Below are positions 1 to 9,822 of a stretch of DNA of 64,000 bases, piece by piece (positions within the stretch are counted from its first letter, which is position 1; each line of letters starts with the position of its first letter). The translations under genes and the position numbers were made by a program. Source of the stretch: Vibrio neptunius (GTDB taxonomy: Bacteria > Pseudomonadota > Gammaproteobacteria > Enterobacterales > Vibrionaceae); contig NZ_JXXU01000001.1 in assembly GCF_000967495.1 (NCBI RefSeq), positions 124,001 to 188,000 on the forward strand, read 5' to 3'. Below the pieces are notes generated by a model, which ran no database searches, was not told where the DNA came from, and saw only the letters and a program-made list of their open reading frames with translations.

Positions 1-362
1 TGATTGAACGCATGGATGACAAACGCATTCGCGCCGAGATCGAAGGTGTGGAGTCGATTGTTTACTACGATAAAGAAGCGCTAACCGGTGACAAGCTACA
101 AGTTCTGCTTCGCCCAGAAGATCTTCGCCTAGAAGAAATCAAGGAATCCGAGCAAAAAGGGATTGTTGGCCACGTCACTGAACGTACTTATAAAGGTATG
201 ACTCTCGATTCTGTGATTGAATTGGAATCAGGCATGCGCGTCATGGTCAGCGAGTTTTTTAACGAAGATGACCCTGATGTGGACCATTCATTGGGCCAGA
301 AAGTCGCGATTACTTGGGTTGAAAGCTGGGAGGTCGTTCTCAATGATAAGCAAGAAGCTTAA
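1..362 (+). CDS. potA: PotA, spermidine/putrescine ABC transporter ATPase (3' part only)
   Basis: This is the C-terminal part of the ATPase that powers polyamine import; the gene begins before the window and the reading frame runs from base 3 to the TAA at 360-362. About 119 residues are visible. They hold no Walker motifs, only the C-terminal TOBE-like regulatory domain (LLRPEDLRL near the beginning, then a beta-rich stretch ending WVESWEVVL). Identity rests on this domain and on the potB, potC and potD genes directly downstream. The last codons overlap the start of potB by 20 bp, which suggests translational coupling in a potABC operon. Confidence 0.93.
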   Translation, partial: IERMDDKRIRAEIEGVESIVYYDKEALTGDKLQVLLRPEDLRLEEIKESEQKGIVGHVTERTYKGMTLDSVIELESGMRVMVSEFFNEDDPDVDHSLGQKVAITWVESWEVVLNDKQEA

Positions 363-1203
363 TCTGCAGAACGCCATCATCACACTGGTCGTCGGTTGGC
401 TAGCGCTGTTTGTACTTGTGCCCAATCTAATGATTATTGCTACCAGTTTTCTGACTCGTGATGAAGCGAACCTAATTGAACTCACTTTCACGTTCGACAA
501 CTACATTCGCCTGATGGATCCGCTCTATGCGAAGGTGCTTTGGCATTCCTTCTATATGGCAATCATTGCAACTCTATTGTGTTTGGTTATTGGTTATCCT
601 TTTGCTTATATCGTTGCAAAAATGCCTGAGAAATGGCGACCTATCATGCTGTTTTTGGTCATAGTACCTTTTTGGACCAACTCACTGATCCGAACCTATG
701 GTCTTAAGATTGTACTTGGAACGCAAGGTGTCTTGAACAAATCACTCATGGCAATGGAAATCATCGATAAGCCTATTCGTTTGATGTACACAGAAACCGC
801 GGTGATGATCGGCCTAGTCTATATCCTATTGCCATTTATGATTTTGCCGCTCTATTCTGCCATTGAGAAGCTCGATAATACCTACATTGAAGCAGCGAAG
901 GATCTTGGAGCAAACAAGTTTCAGACCATCACCAAAGTCATTCTGCCGCTCACCATGCCAGGTATCATCGGCGGATGTTTATTAGTGCTTCTTCCTGCGT
1001 TAGGCATGTTCTACATTGCTGATCTACTCGGGGGAGCGAAAAACCTGCTTATTGGTAACGTGATTAAAAGTCAGGTGCTCAATGCCAGAGACTGGCCGTT
1101 TGGCGCCGCGACAAGTATCGCGCTCACTATTGCCATGGCGATCATGCTCTATGCCTACTATCGAGCAGGCAAGTTATTGAACAAGAAAGTGGAGCTAGAC
1201 TGA
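343..1203 (+). CDS. potB: PotB, polyamine ABC transporter inner-membrane permease
   Basis: One of the two permeases that form the channel of the spermidine/putrescine importer. The 286-residue product has about six hydrophobic segments and the binding-protein-dependent permease (EAA) loop, seen here as [20 protein letters not shown], which docks onto PotA. The frame stays open upstream to base 217, but the ATG at 343 is preferred: it has GGGAGG about 9 bp upstream and gives the usual PotB length. It overlaps potA by 20 bp and its TGA overlaps the potC ATG by one base. Family assignment is secure from sequence and context. Confidence 0.95.
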   Translation: MISKKLNLQNAIITLVVGWLALFVLVPNLMIIATSFLTRDEANLIELTFTFDNYIRLMDPLYAKVLWHSFYMAIIATLLCLVIGYPFAYIVAKMPEKWRPIMLFLVIVPFWTNSLIRTYGLKIVLGTQGVLNKSLMAMEIIDKPIRLMYTETAVMIGLVYILLPFMILPLYSAIEKLDNTYIEAAKDLGANKFQTITKVILPLTMPGIIGGCLLVLLPALGMFYIADLLGGAKNLLIGNVIKSQVLNARDWPFGAATSIALTIAMAIMLYAYYRAGKLLNKKVELD

Positions 1204-1973
1204 TGGGACGTACAGTTAGATTTAGCTTTATGGCGTTGGTGTATGCGTTCTTGTACCTGCCAATCATCGTATTGATCGTTAACTCGTTTAATGCCAATAA
1301 ATTCGGCATGAAATGGGGAGGCTTTACCACTAAGTGGTACGAAACATTAGTTAACAATGACAGCTTGATGCAAGCCGCTTGGCACTCACTGAATGTCGCT
1401 ATTTTTTCAGCGACAGCAGCGACTGTGATCGGTAGCCTAACGGCCGTTGCCCTATTCCGTTATACGTTTAAAGGAAAAGGTGCAGTCAATGGCATGTTAT
1501 TCGTTGTTATGATGTCACCAGACATTGTTATGGCTATCTCTTTGCTCGCTCTGTTCTTGGTATTGGGTGTACAACTGGGCTTTTTCACCTTGTTGATTGC
1601 GCACATCACCTTCTGTTTACCGTTTGTTGTGGTTACGGTTTACAGCCGCTTAAATGGCTTTGATGTGAAAATGCTTGAAGCCGCCAAAGACCTTGGTGCT
1701 AGCGAATGGGTTATTCTCAAACAAATCATTCTGCCACTGGCGAAACCTGCAGTGGCCGCAGGTTGGTTGCTAAGTTTTACGCTTTCTCTGGACGATGTCA
1801 TCATCAGCTCGTTCGTGACCGGGCCAACCTATGAGATATTGCCACTCAAGATCTACTCAATGGTTAAAGTGGGAATCTCTCCTGAGGTGAATGCGCTGGC
1901 CACTGTCATGCTGATTGTTTCACTGATCTTAGTCGTGATTTCTCAGTTACTGGCGAGAGAAAAAGTTAAATAG
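1203..1973 (+). CDS. potC: PotC, polyamine ABC transporter inner-membrane permease
   Basis: Second permease of the polyamine importer, 256 residues with about six membrane segments. The EAA loop is visible as [20 protein letters not shown], closely matching that of PotB, followed by the conserved SFTLSLDDVIISSFV segment. Its ATG overlaps the potB stop by one base, so the two are translated as a coupled pair. A strong intrinsic terminator follows at 1993-2024, which suggests that the two downstream binding-protein genes are at least partly transcribed on their own. Confidence 0.95.
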   Translation: MGRTVRFSFMALVYAFLYLPIIVLIVNSFNANKFGMKWGGFTTKWYETLVNNDSLMQAAWHSLNVAIFSATAATVIGSLTAVALFRYTFKGKGAVNGMLFVVMMSPDIVMAISLLALFLVLGVQLGFFTLLIAHITFCLPFVVVTVYSRLNGFDVKMLEAAKDLGASEWVILKQIILPLAKPAVAAGWLLSFTLSLDDVIISSFVTGPTYEILPLKIYSMVKVGISPEVNALATVMLIVSLILVVISQLLAREKVK

Positions 1974-1992
1974 ATTTGAATCTTTTTTCATG

Positions 1993-2024
1993 AAACAGAA
2001 TGGCTTGATGCCATTCTGTTTTTC
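1993..2024 (+). terminator. Rho-independent terminator after potC
   Basis: A perfect 12-bp stem (AAACAGAATGGC / GCCATTCTGTTT) around a 5-base loop, running into a T tract. It lies 20 bp after the potC stop. Confidence 0.85.
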
Positions 2025-2095
2025 TATCGATCGCCGTTTATGCTTACGCGATTACTCAATAGCATTCGGCAACGTTTGGTTTGGAGCTAACGTCA

Positions 2096-3130
2096 ATGAA
2101 AAAATGGGCTACTTTTTTAGCTGGTAGTGCATACGCGCTTTCACTGTTCTCTGGTTCAGTGCTCGCCGATGAAAACAAAGAACTGGTATTCATGAACTGG
2201 GGGCCATACATCAGTAGCAGCCTTCTGGAACAATTTACCAAGGAGACAGGTATTAAGGTTATTTACTCGACTTACGAGTCAAATGAAACCTTATACGCCA
2301 AGCTAAAGACACACAATCAAGGTTACGATTTGGTTGTACCTTCAACGTATTTCGTCGCCAAAATGCGCAATGAAGGTATGCTGCAAAAAATCGATAAATC
2401 TAAACTAAGCAACTTTAATAATCTGGATAAAAACTATCTAGATAAACCTTATGACCCTAACAATAACTACTCTATCCCCCACGTAGTTGCGATTACCGGT
2501 CTAGCGGTTAACGCCGATATGTATGACCCTAATGACTTTCAGAGCTGGGCAGATTTGTGGAATCCGGAGCTTGAAGGTCAGGTTATGCTGATGGATGACA
2601 CACGTGAAGTGTTCCATATTGCGTTACGAAAATTAGGTTATTCGGGCAATTCAACTGATGCGAAACAAATCGACGAAGCTTACGCTGAGCTGCAAAAATT
2701 AATGCCTAACGTTCTAGTGTTTAACTCTGATAATCCGGGTGCGCCTTATATGTCAGGTGAAGTCGGCGTAGGCATGCTTTGGAATGGCAGTGCAGCGGCA
2801 GCTCAAAGCGAAGGGATCAACCTTAAACTGGTATTCCCCAAAGAGGGAGGCATTGGTTGGGTGGATAACTTTGCGATTTCATCGGGTGCAGTAAACGTAG
2901 ACGCTGCGCATAAGATGATTAACTTCCTACTGAGACCTGAAATAGCGGAGCAAATCTCTCGTGACACGGGATACCTAACGGCCGTTCAAGCATCGAACTC
3001 AAAGTTTAAAGATGTTGCCCCACTCTTCCCTTCTCAAGAAGATCTAGACCGTGTCGAGTGGCAAGATGCCGTTGGTGATCTGACAGTGAAATATGAAGAT
3101 TACTTCATGAAGCTGAAAGCGGGTCAATAA
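2096..3130 (+). CDS. potD2: PotD-family periplasmic polyamine-binding protein, divergent copy
   Basis: Periplasmic binding protein of the PotD family, 344 residues with a signal peptide (MKKWATFLAG... cleaved near SVLA-DEN). The ATG at 2096 is chosen over a TTG at 2081 because GGAG lies 9 bp before it and the signal peptide begins there. It shares long stretches with the second copy downstream (TKETGIKVIYSTYESNE, MDDTREVFHIAL, LMPNVLVFNSD) and keeps the tryptophan in MLWNGSA. Elsewhere it departs from the canonical E. coli-like sequence: IPHVVAITG instead of IPYIWGATG, and GWVDNFAIS instead of FWMDSLAIP. V. cholerae also has two tandem potD genes; calling this one potD2 is inference. It may bind a different polyamine or act as a sensor protein. 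Confidence 0.85.
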   Translation: MKKWATFLAGSAYALSLFSGSVLADENKELVFMNWGPYISSSLLEQFTKETGIKVIYSTYESNETLYAKLKTHNQGYDLVVPSTYFVAKMRNEGMLQKIDKSKLSNFNNLDKNYLDKPYDPNNNYSIPHVVAITGLAVNADMYDPNDFQSWADLWNPELEGQVMLMDDTREVFHIALRKLGYSGNSTDAKQIDEAYAELQKLMPNVLVFNSDNPGAPYMSGEVGVGMLWNGSAAAAQSEGINLKLVFPKEGGIGWVDNFAISSGAVNVDAAHKMINFLLRPEIAEQISRDTGYLTAVQASNSKFKDVAPLFPSQEDLDRVEWQDAVGDLTVKYEDYFMKLKAGQ

Positions 3131-3146
3131 GCATTCATTTTCTACG

Positions 3147-3174
3147 AAATAGGCAGCATTCGCTGCCTATTTTC
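3147..3174 (+). terminator. Rho-independent terminator between the two potD genes
   Basis: Perfect 11-bp stem (AAATAGGCAGC / GCTGCCTATTT) with an ATTC loop and a short T-rich tail. It separates the two binding-protein genes into distinct transcripts or lowers read-through. Confidence 0.8.
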
Positions 3175-3303
3175 GTTATTGGCTGATATAATTCTTCCCC
3201 GTATGGTTTGTCGTCACGATAAACGTCTTTACTCACGGCTTTATCTCCAAACATCGTCAGGGCTGACGGTTTAATGATTCAGCAAAAACAAAACGGAAAA
3301 AGA

Positions 3304-4341
3304 ATGAAAAGTAAATTCTATGCAAGCGCACTTTGTGCAGCGACTCTGATCGCTTCGCCTGCGATGGCTGCTGATCAAGAACTCTACTTCTACAACTGGT
3401 CTGAATACATTCCAAATGAAGTTCTTGAAGACTTTACAAAAGAAACTGGAATCAAGGTTATTTACTCTACCTATGAGTCAAATGAAAGCATGTACGCCAA
3501 ACTTAAGACTCAAGGTTCGGGTTACGATTTAGTAGTACCGTCTACTTACTTCGTTTCTAAGATGCGTAAAGAAGGCATGTTGCAAGAGATCGACAAGAAA
3601 AAGCTGTCGCACTTCTCTGATCTTGATATCAACTTCCTGAACAAGCCTTTCGACCCGAACAACAATTATTCTATCCCTTACATCTGGGGTGCGACTGGTA
3701 TTGGTATTAACTCCGACATGTTGGATAAGTCTTCCGTCACCAAATGGGATGACTTCTGGGACAGCAAATGGGAGGGTCAGTTGATGTTAATGGATGACTC
3801 ACGTGAAGTTTTCCATATCGCATTGACTAAACTGGGTTACTCACCAAATACAACCAACCCAGATGAAATTAAAGAAGCCTACGAAGAACTGAAGAAGCTT
3901 ATGCCAAATGTATTGGTGTTCAACTCAGACTTCCCTGCAAACCCTTACTTAGCTGGTGAAGTATCTCTAGGCATGCTTTGGAACGGCTCTGCTTACATGG
4001 CACGTCAGGAAGGTGCATCGATCGACATTATCTGGCCAGAAAAAGGGACCGTCTTCTGGATGGATAGCTTAGCGATTCCTGCACAAGCAAAGAATGTAGA
4101 TGCCGCTCATAAAATGATCGACTTCCTGCTGCGTCCAGAAAATGCAGCGAAAATCGCCCTCGAAATAGGCTACCCAACTCCTGTTGCTACAGCACATAAG
4201 CTGTTACCTAAAGAATTTGCAAATGATCCAAGCATCTTCCCGCCTCAAGAAGTGATGGACAGTGGAACCTGGCAAGACGAAGTCGGTGAAGCTAGCGTTC
4301 TTTACGACGAGTACTTCCAGAAGCTAAAAGTAGACAACTAA
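3304..4341 (+). CDS. potD1: PotD, spermidine/putrescine-binding periplasmic protein
   Basis: Canonical PotD: it captures spermidine or putrescine in the periplasm and delivers it to PotBC. The product has 345 residues with a signal peptide (MKSKFYASAL... cut after SPAMA). It keeps the E. coli-like ligand-pocket segments YNWSEY, PSTYFV, MDDSREV, MLWNGSA, FWMDSLAIP and TWQDEV. The ATG at 3304 is chosen over an in-frame ATG at 3274 because the signal peptide starts there and GGA lies a few bases upstream. A terminator lies on each side, so it may have its own promoter in 3175-3303. It is the likelier true transport partner of PotABC. Confidence 0.92.
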   Translation: MKSKFYASALCAATLIASPAMAADQELYFYNWSEYIPNEVLEDFTKETGIKVIYSTYESNESMYAKLKTQGSGYDLVVPSTYFVSKMRKEGMLQEIDKKKLSHFSDLDINFLNKPFDPNNNYSIPYIWGATGIGINSDMLDKSSVTKWDDFWDSKWEGQLMLMDDSREVFHIALTKLGYSPNTTNPDEIKEAYEELKKLMPNVLVFNSDFPANPYLAGEVSLGMLWNGSAYMARQEGASIDIIWPEKGTVFWMDSLAIPAQAKNVDAAHKMIDFLLRPENAAKIALEIGYPTPVATAHKLLPKEFANDPSIFPPQEVMDSGTWQDEVGEASVLYDEYFQKLKVDN

Positions 4342-4370
4342 AACGTAAACTTGTTTTCAGTTATATACTT

Positions 4371-4400
4371 AATAAAGCGGCTCTGGCCGCTTTATTTGTT
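4371..4400 (+). terminator. Rho-independent terminator after potD
   Basis: Perfect 11-bp stem (AATAAAGCGGC / GCCGCTTTATT) with a TCTG loop followed by TTGTTTT. Confidence 0.85.
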
Positions 4401-4421
4401 TTCTCACGGACCGAGGACGCT

Positions 4422-5216
4422 ATGATTGTAAAGTACAAAAGATTCCTATCTGGCTTCTGCGTGCTGTCTGGGCTTGCGATACTGGTTACAACAATCAGCT
4501 ATCAAACGAATCCTGAATCTTATAGCGACCTTCTTTTTGAAGCGAATACGCTATTCGTTCTGCTGTTCATCTACTTTGTTTCGCGCGAATTATACCGTAG
4601 CAACACCTTTATCAAACTGGGCCTGATACTCCTTATCGTTAATCAAGGCTACGATATCATCACGGAAATCCCTGCTTTTGACCAATGGGCAGACAACAAT
4701 GAATTCACTCATATCTTGATAGAAGATGGTGGAGTCCAGATTGCGTACCTGCTGATTGCTTTTGGTGTGACACAACTATTCCGCCAAATGAGCGAGCATG
4801 CGTATACCGATGATTTAACTGGGCTTTTTAACCGAAAGAAACTATTCTCAATCGCTCGCAAGAAATTCGATTTAATCTACATCGATTTGGATGGATTGAA
4901 GCAAATTAACGACACCCAGGGACATGCCAGCGGTGATTTAACCATCATTCGTTTCGCACAAGCGGTCAATGCAGCAGTCAGTCCAACAGATAAGGCATTT
5001 CGTATTGGTGGGGATGAGTTTGTGATTGTAGTAGGCCCAGGAGAAGGTGAAGCCTTCATCGATAGAATCAAACAAGAGCTGATAGAAGAGCAAATCTTAT
5101 TTAGCTATGGAATTGAGGCTTCTACACCTGAAACCTTAAAAGAGAACCTGATAAAAACGGATAAAGCTATGTACGAAATGAAACACTCTCAGCGTAAAAC
5201 TATTCAGAACGACTGA
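4422..5216 (+). CDS. Membrane-bound GGDEF protein, probable diguanylate cyclase
   Basis: Predicted to make the second messenger c-di-GMP from two GTP. The N-terminal 120 residues contain about four hydrophobic segments and no recognised sensor domain. The GGDEF domain follows (TDDLTGLFNRK near 129, IYIDLDGLKQIND near 152), with an intact GGDEF at residues 196-200. The product-inhibition I-site (RxxD five residues before GGDEF) reads SPTD at 187-190, so the arginine is lost and feedback inhibition is unlikely. At 264 residues the domain end is short. GAGGA lies 6-7 bp before the ATG. It converges on cobB with only one base between the two stops. Its nearness to the potD genes is suggestive only. 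Confidence 0.88.
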   Translation: MIVKYKRFLSGFCVLSGLAILVTTISYQTNPESYSDLLFEANTLFVLLFIYFVSRELYRSNTFIKLGLILLIVNQGYDIITEIPAFDQWADNNEFTHILIEDGGVQIAYLLIAFGVTQLFRQMSEHAYTDDLTGLFNRKKLFSIARKKFDLIYIDLDGLKQINDTQGHASGDLTIIRFAQAVNAAVSPTDKAFRIGGDEFVIVVGPGEGEAFIDRIKQELIEEQILFSYGIEASTPETLKENLIKTDKAMYEMKHSQRKTIQND

Positions 5217-5217
5217 G

Positions 5218-5955
5218 TTATGCATGCTTAGCGTCCGACTGTTGCAACGAGAGTATTTCCTCAACCAATTTAGGTACTTCAAGACTGGCTTTACCGTAGC
5301 GTTTCTCTTCAAATTCACTCTCAACCGCACTTGGCTCCAGATTGATTTCAAGTGTATGCGCACCATGCATCTTGGCATCATGTACAAATCCTGCGGCAGG
5401 ATAGACAACCCCTGAAGTACCAATTGAGATAAACAAATCGGCTTTTTCTAATGATTCGTAGATATCGCCCATTCGCAAAGGCATCTCTCCGAACCAAACA
5501 ACATGAGGTCTCATCTGAGAAGGAATTTGACAGCAGTGACATAGATCTCCGGTCTTAACTTCCCCCCTCTCTTCAACAACCTGATTAGATTCACTGCATC
5601 GTGCTTTCAGTAGCTCTCCATGCATATGAATCACATTCACACTTCCACCACGCTCATGAAGGTTATCAATATTTTGCGTAATAATGGTTACTGTACCCTC
5701 GAGTTCTTTCTCGAGGCGCCCCAAAGCTAAATGGGCGGTATTGGGCTCTATACCCTCTTCCTGAAGCTTTAAACGACGCTGATTGTAGAAGTCCTGAACG
5801 AGGTCTGGATTACGCTCAAAGCCTTCGGGCGTAGCCACATCTTCAATGCGATGATCTTCCCATAAACCATCCTGAGCTCTAAAAGTTTGAATCCCTGACT
5901 CAGCCGAGATACCTGCGCCGGTAAGTACAACGACATTTCGGTACGGAAATTTCAT
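5218..5955 (-). CDS. cobB: CobB, NAD-dependent protein deacylase (sirtuin)
   Basis: Removes acetyl or succinyl groups from protein lysines using NAD. The 245-residue Sir2 protein shows the NAD-binding [10 protein letters not shown] (about residues 13-22), [20 protein letters not shown] and the catalytic histidine in IHMHGE. A zinc ribbon is suggested by ARCSES and the CHCC cluster, though the spacing is not the textbook one. A tyrosine and arginine spaced as in FYNQRR match the signature of sirtuins that also desuccinylate. The start has AAGGA about 9 bp upstream. It is transcribed towards the GGDEF gene. No gene lies upstream for about 340 bp. Confidence 0.93.
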   Translation of the reverse strand: MKFPYRNVVVLTGAGISAESGIQTFRAQDGLWEDHRIEDVATPEGFERNPDLVQDFYNQRRLKLQEEGIEPNTAHLALGRLEKELEGTVTIITQNIDNLHERGGSVNVIHMHGELLKARCSESNQVVEERGEVKTGDLCHCCQIPSQMRPHVVWFGEMPLRMGDIYESLEKADLFISIGTSGVVYPAAGFVHDAKMHGAHTLEINLEPSAVESEFEEKRYGKASLEVPKLVEEILSLQQSDAKHA

Positions 5956-6301
5956 ACGATATTCCTTTCTCTTATACTTTTTTGCTAGCTTAGCACCTAG
6001 CGCTTAGCATCAGAAGTGATTGGAATTAGACCATGGTCGCACCCTTTCAAATTCTACTGTATTTATGTGAGCTGAAACAACAAAGTGAACCTAGAGCCAA
6101 CTCGAACTGCGTTATTTGGTTTTCAAGGGCCCTGAATACATCGTCTTTGATTCAAAAGGTGATATGAAATGACATTTATAGCCAGCTAACTTGAAAAACA
6201 CCTCTTCAGTGCTATTAGTTTTATATTCGCATTAACAATATTGTCATAATGTACATAATTTAAGCGAATATCTAACGTCATAAGGCTAAACGGAGGTGTC
6301 C
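5956..6301 (+). other. Intergenic region between cobB and a chemoreceptor gene
   Basis: About 345 bp between divergent genes. I see no open frame of note. It should hold both promoters; AT-rich stretches near 6220-6270 precede the chemoreceptor gene but no -35/-10 pair stands out. Confidence 0.4.
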
Positions 6302-8191
6302 ATGAGCGGCTCACCCAAATCAGAGCGATTTGCTTTTTCTTTTTCCATACGAGCTAAGTTAATCCTCATCAACTTGACTCTGCTGGTTAGCGTCGGCTTG
6401 TACGCCTACTATGAACAAGTCAGCTTTAATAGCTTCGAGTCCTTAGAACAGGCCGCCATAGATAATTTACAAAGCTCTGTTGACCTGCTTATGTTACGCC
6501 GTCACGAAAAAGACTTTATTGCGCGTAAAGATATGAAATACCCGCAATATTTCGACGCAACGTTTGAAGAGCTATCCGCACGTTTAACGGCTCTCACCAG
6601 AATTTTAAAATCGCACAATCTTGACATGGAAGAGCGTACTTCAACTATTGTGTCGACTCTTAATCAATATCAAGTTCAGTTCCACCAATTGATAAAGCAA
6701 GTGAACACAATTGAAGGGATGAATGTCACATCCAATTTAATTACACAATTGGAGCGCTCAAGAAAAGATTTGAAAGTCGCCACAGCTGAAAAAGACAGTT
6801 TTGTTCTTGAAGTTGAACTGCTTGAGTTAATGGAAGCAGATTATCAATACCTAGCGAGCACCGATAAAGAAACCAGTGTGACCTTTCTAGCCGCGCTTGA
6901 CAAATTCTCTGCCAGTGAGCATGTACCTCAGGGGCTTGAGCCTGTGTTTACTGAATACCGCCACAGTGCAGAAAGCATCGTCGAAGCCTACGAAGTACTG
7001 GGGTTGACTTCTAGAGAAGGGCTGCGCGGCGCACTAAGAGCTAACGTGCATACTACAGAGAAAGTCATCAATGGACTTCAAACGGAGATCAGCCAAGTCA
7101 TTTCTCAAAAATCCTCGCAGATAAAAACTCAACTTTTCTTAATCGGAAGTGCGATAGTTGTTTTACTCTCTAGTATGTTACTTCTGATAGGAAGAAGCAT
7201 CCTAAGCCGCATTCAAGCCATCAACCTTCTTATGGAAAACATTGCCAGTGGGGATGGTGATCTTACGGTGCGTATGAATGCCAAAGGTGATGATGAATTA
7301 GCCCAGCTTGCCAACTCTTTTGATCGATTTATTTCTCAACTGCACGGTCATGTAAAAGAGTTGGCCGGTGTGATGTCTGTATTGAGTGAAAGTTCATGCA
7401 GTTCGGAACATGCCGCAGTAAAAAGCATGAACAACGCTGAACAGCAAAAGGTACAGTCAGAGTCCGTGGCAACAGCCGTTAACCAATTAGTCATGACCAG
7501 CAATGAAATAACCGCCAATATTGAATCCGCAGCACAGAATGCAGAAAGTATGAAAGATCAAGCTGATGGCGCGCTCAAAGTTACCCACTCTACTAGCGAT
7601 AGTATTGAGGCTCTATCAACGAATATTGAAGATTCTCAAACCTTAATTGAAAATCTAGATGAACAAAGCAAAGAAATTCATCAGGTGATCGCAACGATTC
7701 AAGGGATTGCAGAACAAACCAACCTCCTTGCGTTGAATGCGGCAATAGAAGCCGCTCGCGCGGGTGAAAATGGCCGTGGCTTTGCTGTTGTCGCCGATGA
7801 AGTCAGACAACTTTCGCTAATGACAAATAATTCCACCCACCAAATAGAAACGACGATTCAGGGCCTAACATCTGGTATACAACAGACAGTGACGAAAATG
7901 TCTTCAAGTTTAGAACAAGCACGTCACACCAAGACCAGCACTAAGGAAGTGGTGAGCGCAATTGACGCTATGACACTGCGGATCAGCGAAATGTCCGACA
8001 TGAATACACAAATCGCGACGGCTTCAGAAGAACAGTCTATGGTATCAGCGGAAATAGATCGCAACATTACCGAGATTGCACATTTGGCAGGTGACACCCA
8101 CCAGGTAGTAGCGGGTTCTGTTCGTTGCAGCGAACAAGTCTCTGGTGTTAGCCATAAGCTGGAGCAAATTGTCGCTAACTTTAAATACTAG
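6302..8191 (+). CDS. Methyl-accepting chemotaxis protein with HBM-type sensor
   Basis: Transmembrane chemoreceptor that signals through CheA/CheW. The 629-residue protein starts at the ATG at 6302, with CGGAGG ending 5 bp upstream (an in-frame GTG at 6296 lies inside that site). A first membrane helix near residues 20-40 is followed by a roughly 240-residue helical periplasmic region with [15 protein letters not shown], typical of helical bimodular (HBM) sensor domains. Then come a second membrane helix ([19 protein letters not shown]), a HAMP domain ([11 protein letters not shown]) and the signalling tip [22 protein letters not shown] domains in other bacteria bind organic acids; the ligand here is unknown. 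It is monocistronic and is followed by a terminator. Confidence 0.93.
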   Translation: MSGSPKSERFAFSFSIRAKLILINLTLLVSVGLYAYYEQVSFNSFESLEQAAIDNLQSSVDLLMLRRHEKDFIARKDMKYPQYFDATFEELSARLTALTRILKSHNLDMEERTSTIVSTLNQYQVQFHQLIKQVNTIEGMNVTSNLITQLERSRKDLKVATAEKDSFVLEVELLELMEADYQYLASTDKETSVTFLAALDKFSASEHVPQGLEPVFTEYRHSAESIVEAYEVLGLTSREGLRGALRANVHTTEKVINGLQTEISQVISQKSSQIKTQLFLIGSAIVVLLSSMLLLIGRSILSRIQAINLLMENIASGDGDLTVRMNAKGDDELAQLANSFDRFISQLHGHVKELAGVMSVLSESSCSSEHAAVKSMNNAEQQKVQSESVATAVNQLVMTSNEITANIESAAQNAESMKDQADGALKVTHSTSDSIEALSTNIEDSQTLIENLDEQSKEIHQVIATIQGIAEQTNLLALNAAIEAARAGENGRGFAVVADEVRQLSLMTNNSTHQIETTIQGLTSGIQQTVTKMSSSLEQARHTKTSTKEVVSAIDAMTLRISEMSDMNTQIATASEEQSMVSAEIDRNITEIAHLAGDTHQVVAGSVRCSEQVSGVSHKLEQIVANFKY

Positions 8192-8206
8192 TTGGTTATT
8201 CTCTTT

Positions 8207-8244
8207 GGTCGCATCAATAACGGGTGAATGTGATGCGACCTTTT
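8207..8244 (+). terminator. Probable terminator after the chemoreceptor gene
   Basis: A 10-bp perfect stem (GGTCGCATCA / TGATGCGACC) with a 14-base loop, followed by TTTT. Confidence 0.7.
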
Positions 8245-8387
8245 GCTACATACGGTGAGTGATCGACAAAAACCCTTGGGTTCAATTGGCTAGGAAGCGA
8301 ATATCGCATCGGTGCAGCACTACGCTCAGTTGCCCTGGTTTCAAAGATTCGGTTTGATCCTGCAAGATCTTTGACGTTTAATCTTAA

Positions 8388-9686
8388 CTACCTGTCAACC
8401 AGCGCGATATCTTGAGCCAATTGCGAAGCTAGCTCTTGGTCCAGCTTAGTTGTGGTTATCCGCAGACCCATCGCTTTGCCGTCAATATCAAATTGGCCGC
8501 CTGGTCTCACCAGCCAACCACGTTTTGATAGCTCATACGCGCGCGCTTGAGGGTCACCGTTGACTGGAACCCATAAGTTAACACCTTCAACAGGACCAGC
8601 AATTGATATTCCATGAACTTCAAGCGCTTCAATCAACCATTGGTTCCTTTGTCTACAGTCTTCACTCATTGATTGTAGCCGCTGCTCAACACTTTTTGAC
8701 GTTAGTGCACAAATAACTAGCGATTGAAGGATACGGCTGACCCAGTTCATGCCCACAGTCAATCGACTGTGAAGACGTTCTGTTGTCACTGGATCAGCAG
8801 CGACAAACGCAAGCCTTAGGTCTGGGCCTAGCCCTTTTGATACTGAGCGAAACACAGCCCAAAATACACCGTTGTCCGGCACCAGACTGTAATAGGGTTG
8901 CTGAGCAAGTAAGGCATAGTGATCATCAATTAACACCAGCACATTCGGAAACCGTTGTAGCACTTGGCGAATAGCTGTTGCTCTTTCTTCACTATAACAA
9001 CACCCGGTAGGGTTATGGGCTCTCGGAGTAAACAATACGGCCCTAGCCCCTTTTTTTAGCTTGGATTCAAGCTCATCGACGATCATGCCATGAACGTCGA
9101 TTTTCACACCTACTGGACGCATTCCAGCCAACTTGATAGCGGTCGAAGAGCCGAGATAGCACGGGTCTTCGACAACCACTTGATCACCGGGTAATAAGTG
9201 GGCTGACATTAAGCGTTCCAATGAATCGACCGCCCCACTGGTGATCGATAAACCCATGTTGTCCGGGCACACGTCTATGAACCACTCTCGACCAAACGTC
9301 TCAATATCAGACAAAATAGGCGCTTCACCATAGACAAACTGTCTCAGTTGCGCTTTTCTGGCTAATTGTTCAAGGTTGGGGAGCCATTCCTTAAGAAGAT
9401 TGCCGTCAGCAAGATCCATTAACTTCGTTTCTGTTATCCCGTCTTGCTGCTGTTGTGATTGCCTCGCTTTAACGCGCGTACCTAAACGGCCTTTGGTCTC
9501 TGCCAACCCTGATTTTACCAAGCGTTGATAGACACCAGCGACAGTATTTCTGTTGACGCCGACATGTGCTGCAAGCTCCCTTACTGGAGGCAGCGAGTCT
9601 CCCTCTTTTAAATCTCCTGACGCAATCAAAGACCGAACAGACTCAAATAATTCCTGCCCGGTTTGCCCATTTATCTTGACTTTCAT
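8388..9686 (-). CDS. MocR-type (GntR/aminotransferase) transcriptional regulator
   Basis: A 432-residue fusion of an N-terminal GntR winged helix (SGDLKEGDSLPPVRELAAHV near 23-42, then NRNTVAGVYQRL) and a C-terminal fold-type I aminotransferase domain. The PLP-binding lysine lies in SVSKGLGPDLR and the pyridine-contacting aspartate in VLIDDHYALL. MocR proteins bind PLP or a PLP adduct and usually control adjacent genes of amine or amino-sugar metabolism. Here it is divergent from a DapA-family gene and an MFS transporter, its probable targets. The shared intergenic region has three phased direct repeats that are good operator candidates. Confidence 0.93.
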   Translation of the reverse strand: MKVKINGQTGQELFESVRSLIASGDLKEGDSLPPVRELAAHVGVNRNTVAGVYQRLVKSGLAETKGRLGTRVKARQSQQQQDGITETKLMDLADGNLLKEWLPNLEQLARKAQLRQFVYGEAPILSDIETFGREWFIDVCPDNMGLSITSGAVDSLERLMSAHLLPGDQVVVEDPCYLGSSTAIKLAGMRPVGVKIDVHGMIVDELESKLKKGARAVLFTPRAHNPTGCCYSEERATAIRQVLQRFPNVLVLIDDHYALLAQQPYYSLVPDNGVFWAVFRSVSKGLGPDLRLAFVAADPVTTERLHSRLTVGMNWVSRILQSLVICALTSKSVEQRLQSMSEDCRQRNQWLIEALEVHGISIAGPVEGVNLWVPVNGDPQARAYELSKRGWLVRPGGQFDIDGKAMGLRITTTKLDQELASQLAQDIALVDR

Positions 9687-9693
9687 GTTTGTC

Positions 9694-9744
9694 CTATGAC
9701 AATGTTTATATTGAACTATGACAATTAGTTTTTATGACTATGAC
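9694..9744. promoter_or_regulatory. Three direct repeats, candidate MocR operator
   Basis: CTATGACAAT occurs at 9694-9703 and again at 9716-9725, and CTATGAC at 9738-9744. The starts are exactly 22 bp apart, about two helical turns, so all three face the same side of the DNA. They lie just upstream of the MocR start (9686) and before the dapA-like gene at 9823. MocR regulators are known to bind direct repeats, so this is a strong operator candidate. Assignment to this regulator is inference. Confidence 0.7.
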
Positions 9745-9822
9745 TAAGATAACACTTGTGAGTGTTTATTTCATTATTGACGTCAAGTCCACCATCAACC
9801 AATTATCCAAAGGAATAATCCA

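Noticed and set aside
217..342. Longer N-terminus for potB in the same frame
   Set aside because: It runs inside the potA coding end and the ATG at 343 has a better ribosome site and gives normal length.
2096..4341. The two potD genes as an assembly duplication
   Set aside because: They differ at many residues and have different signal peptides, flanks and terminators.
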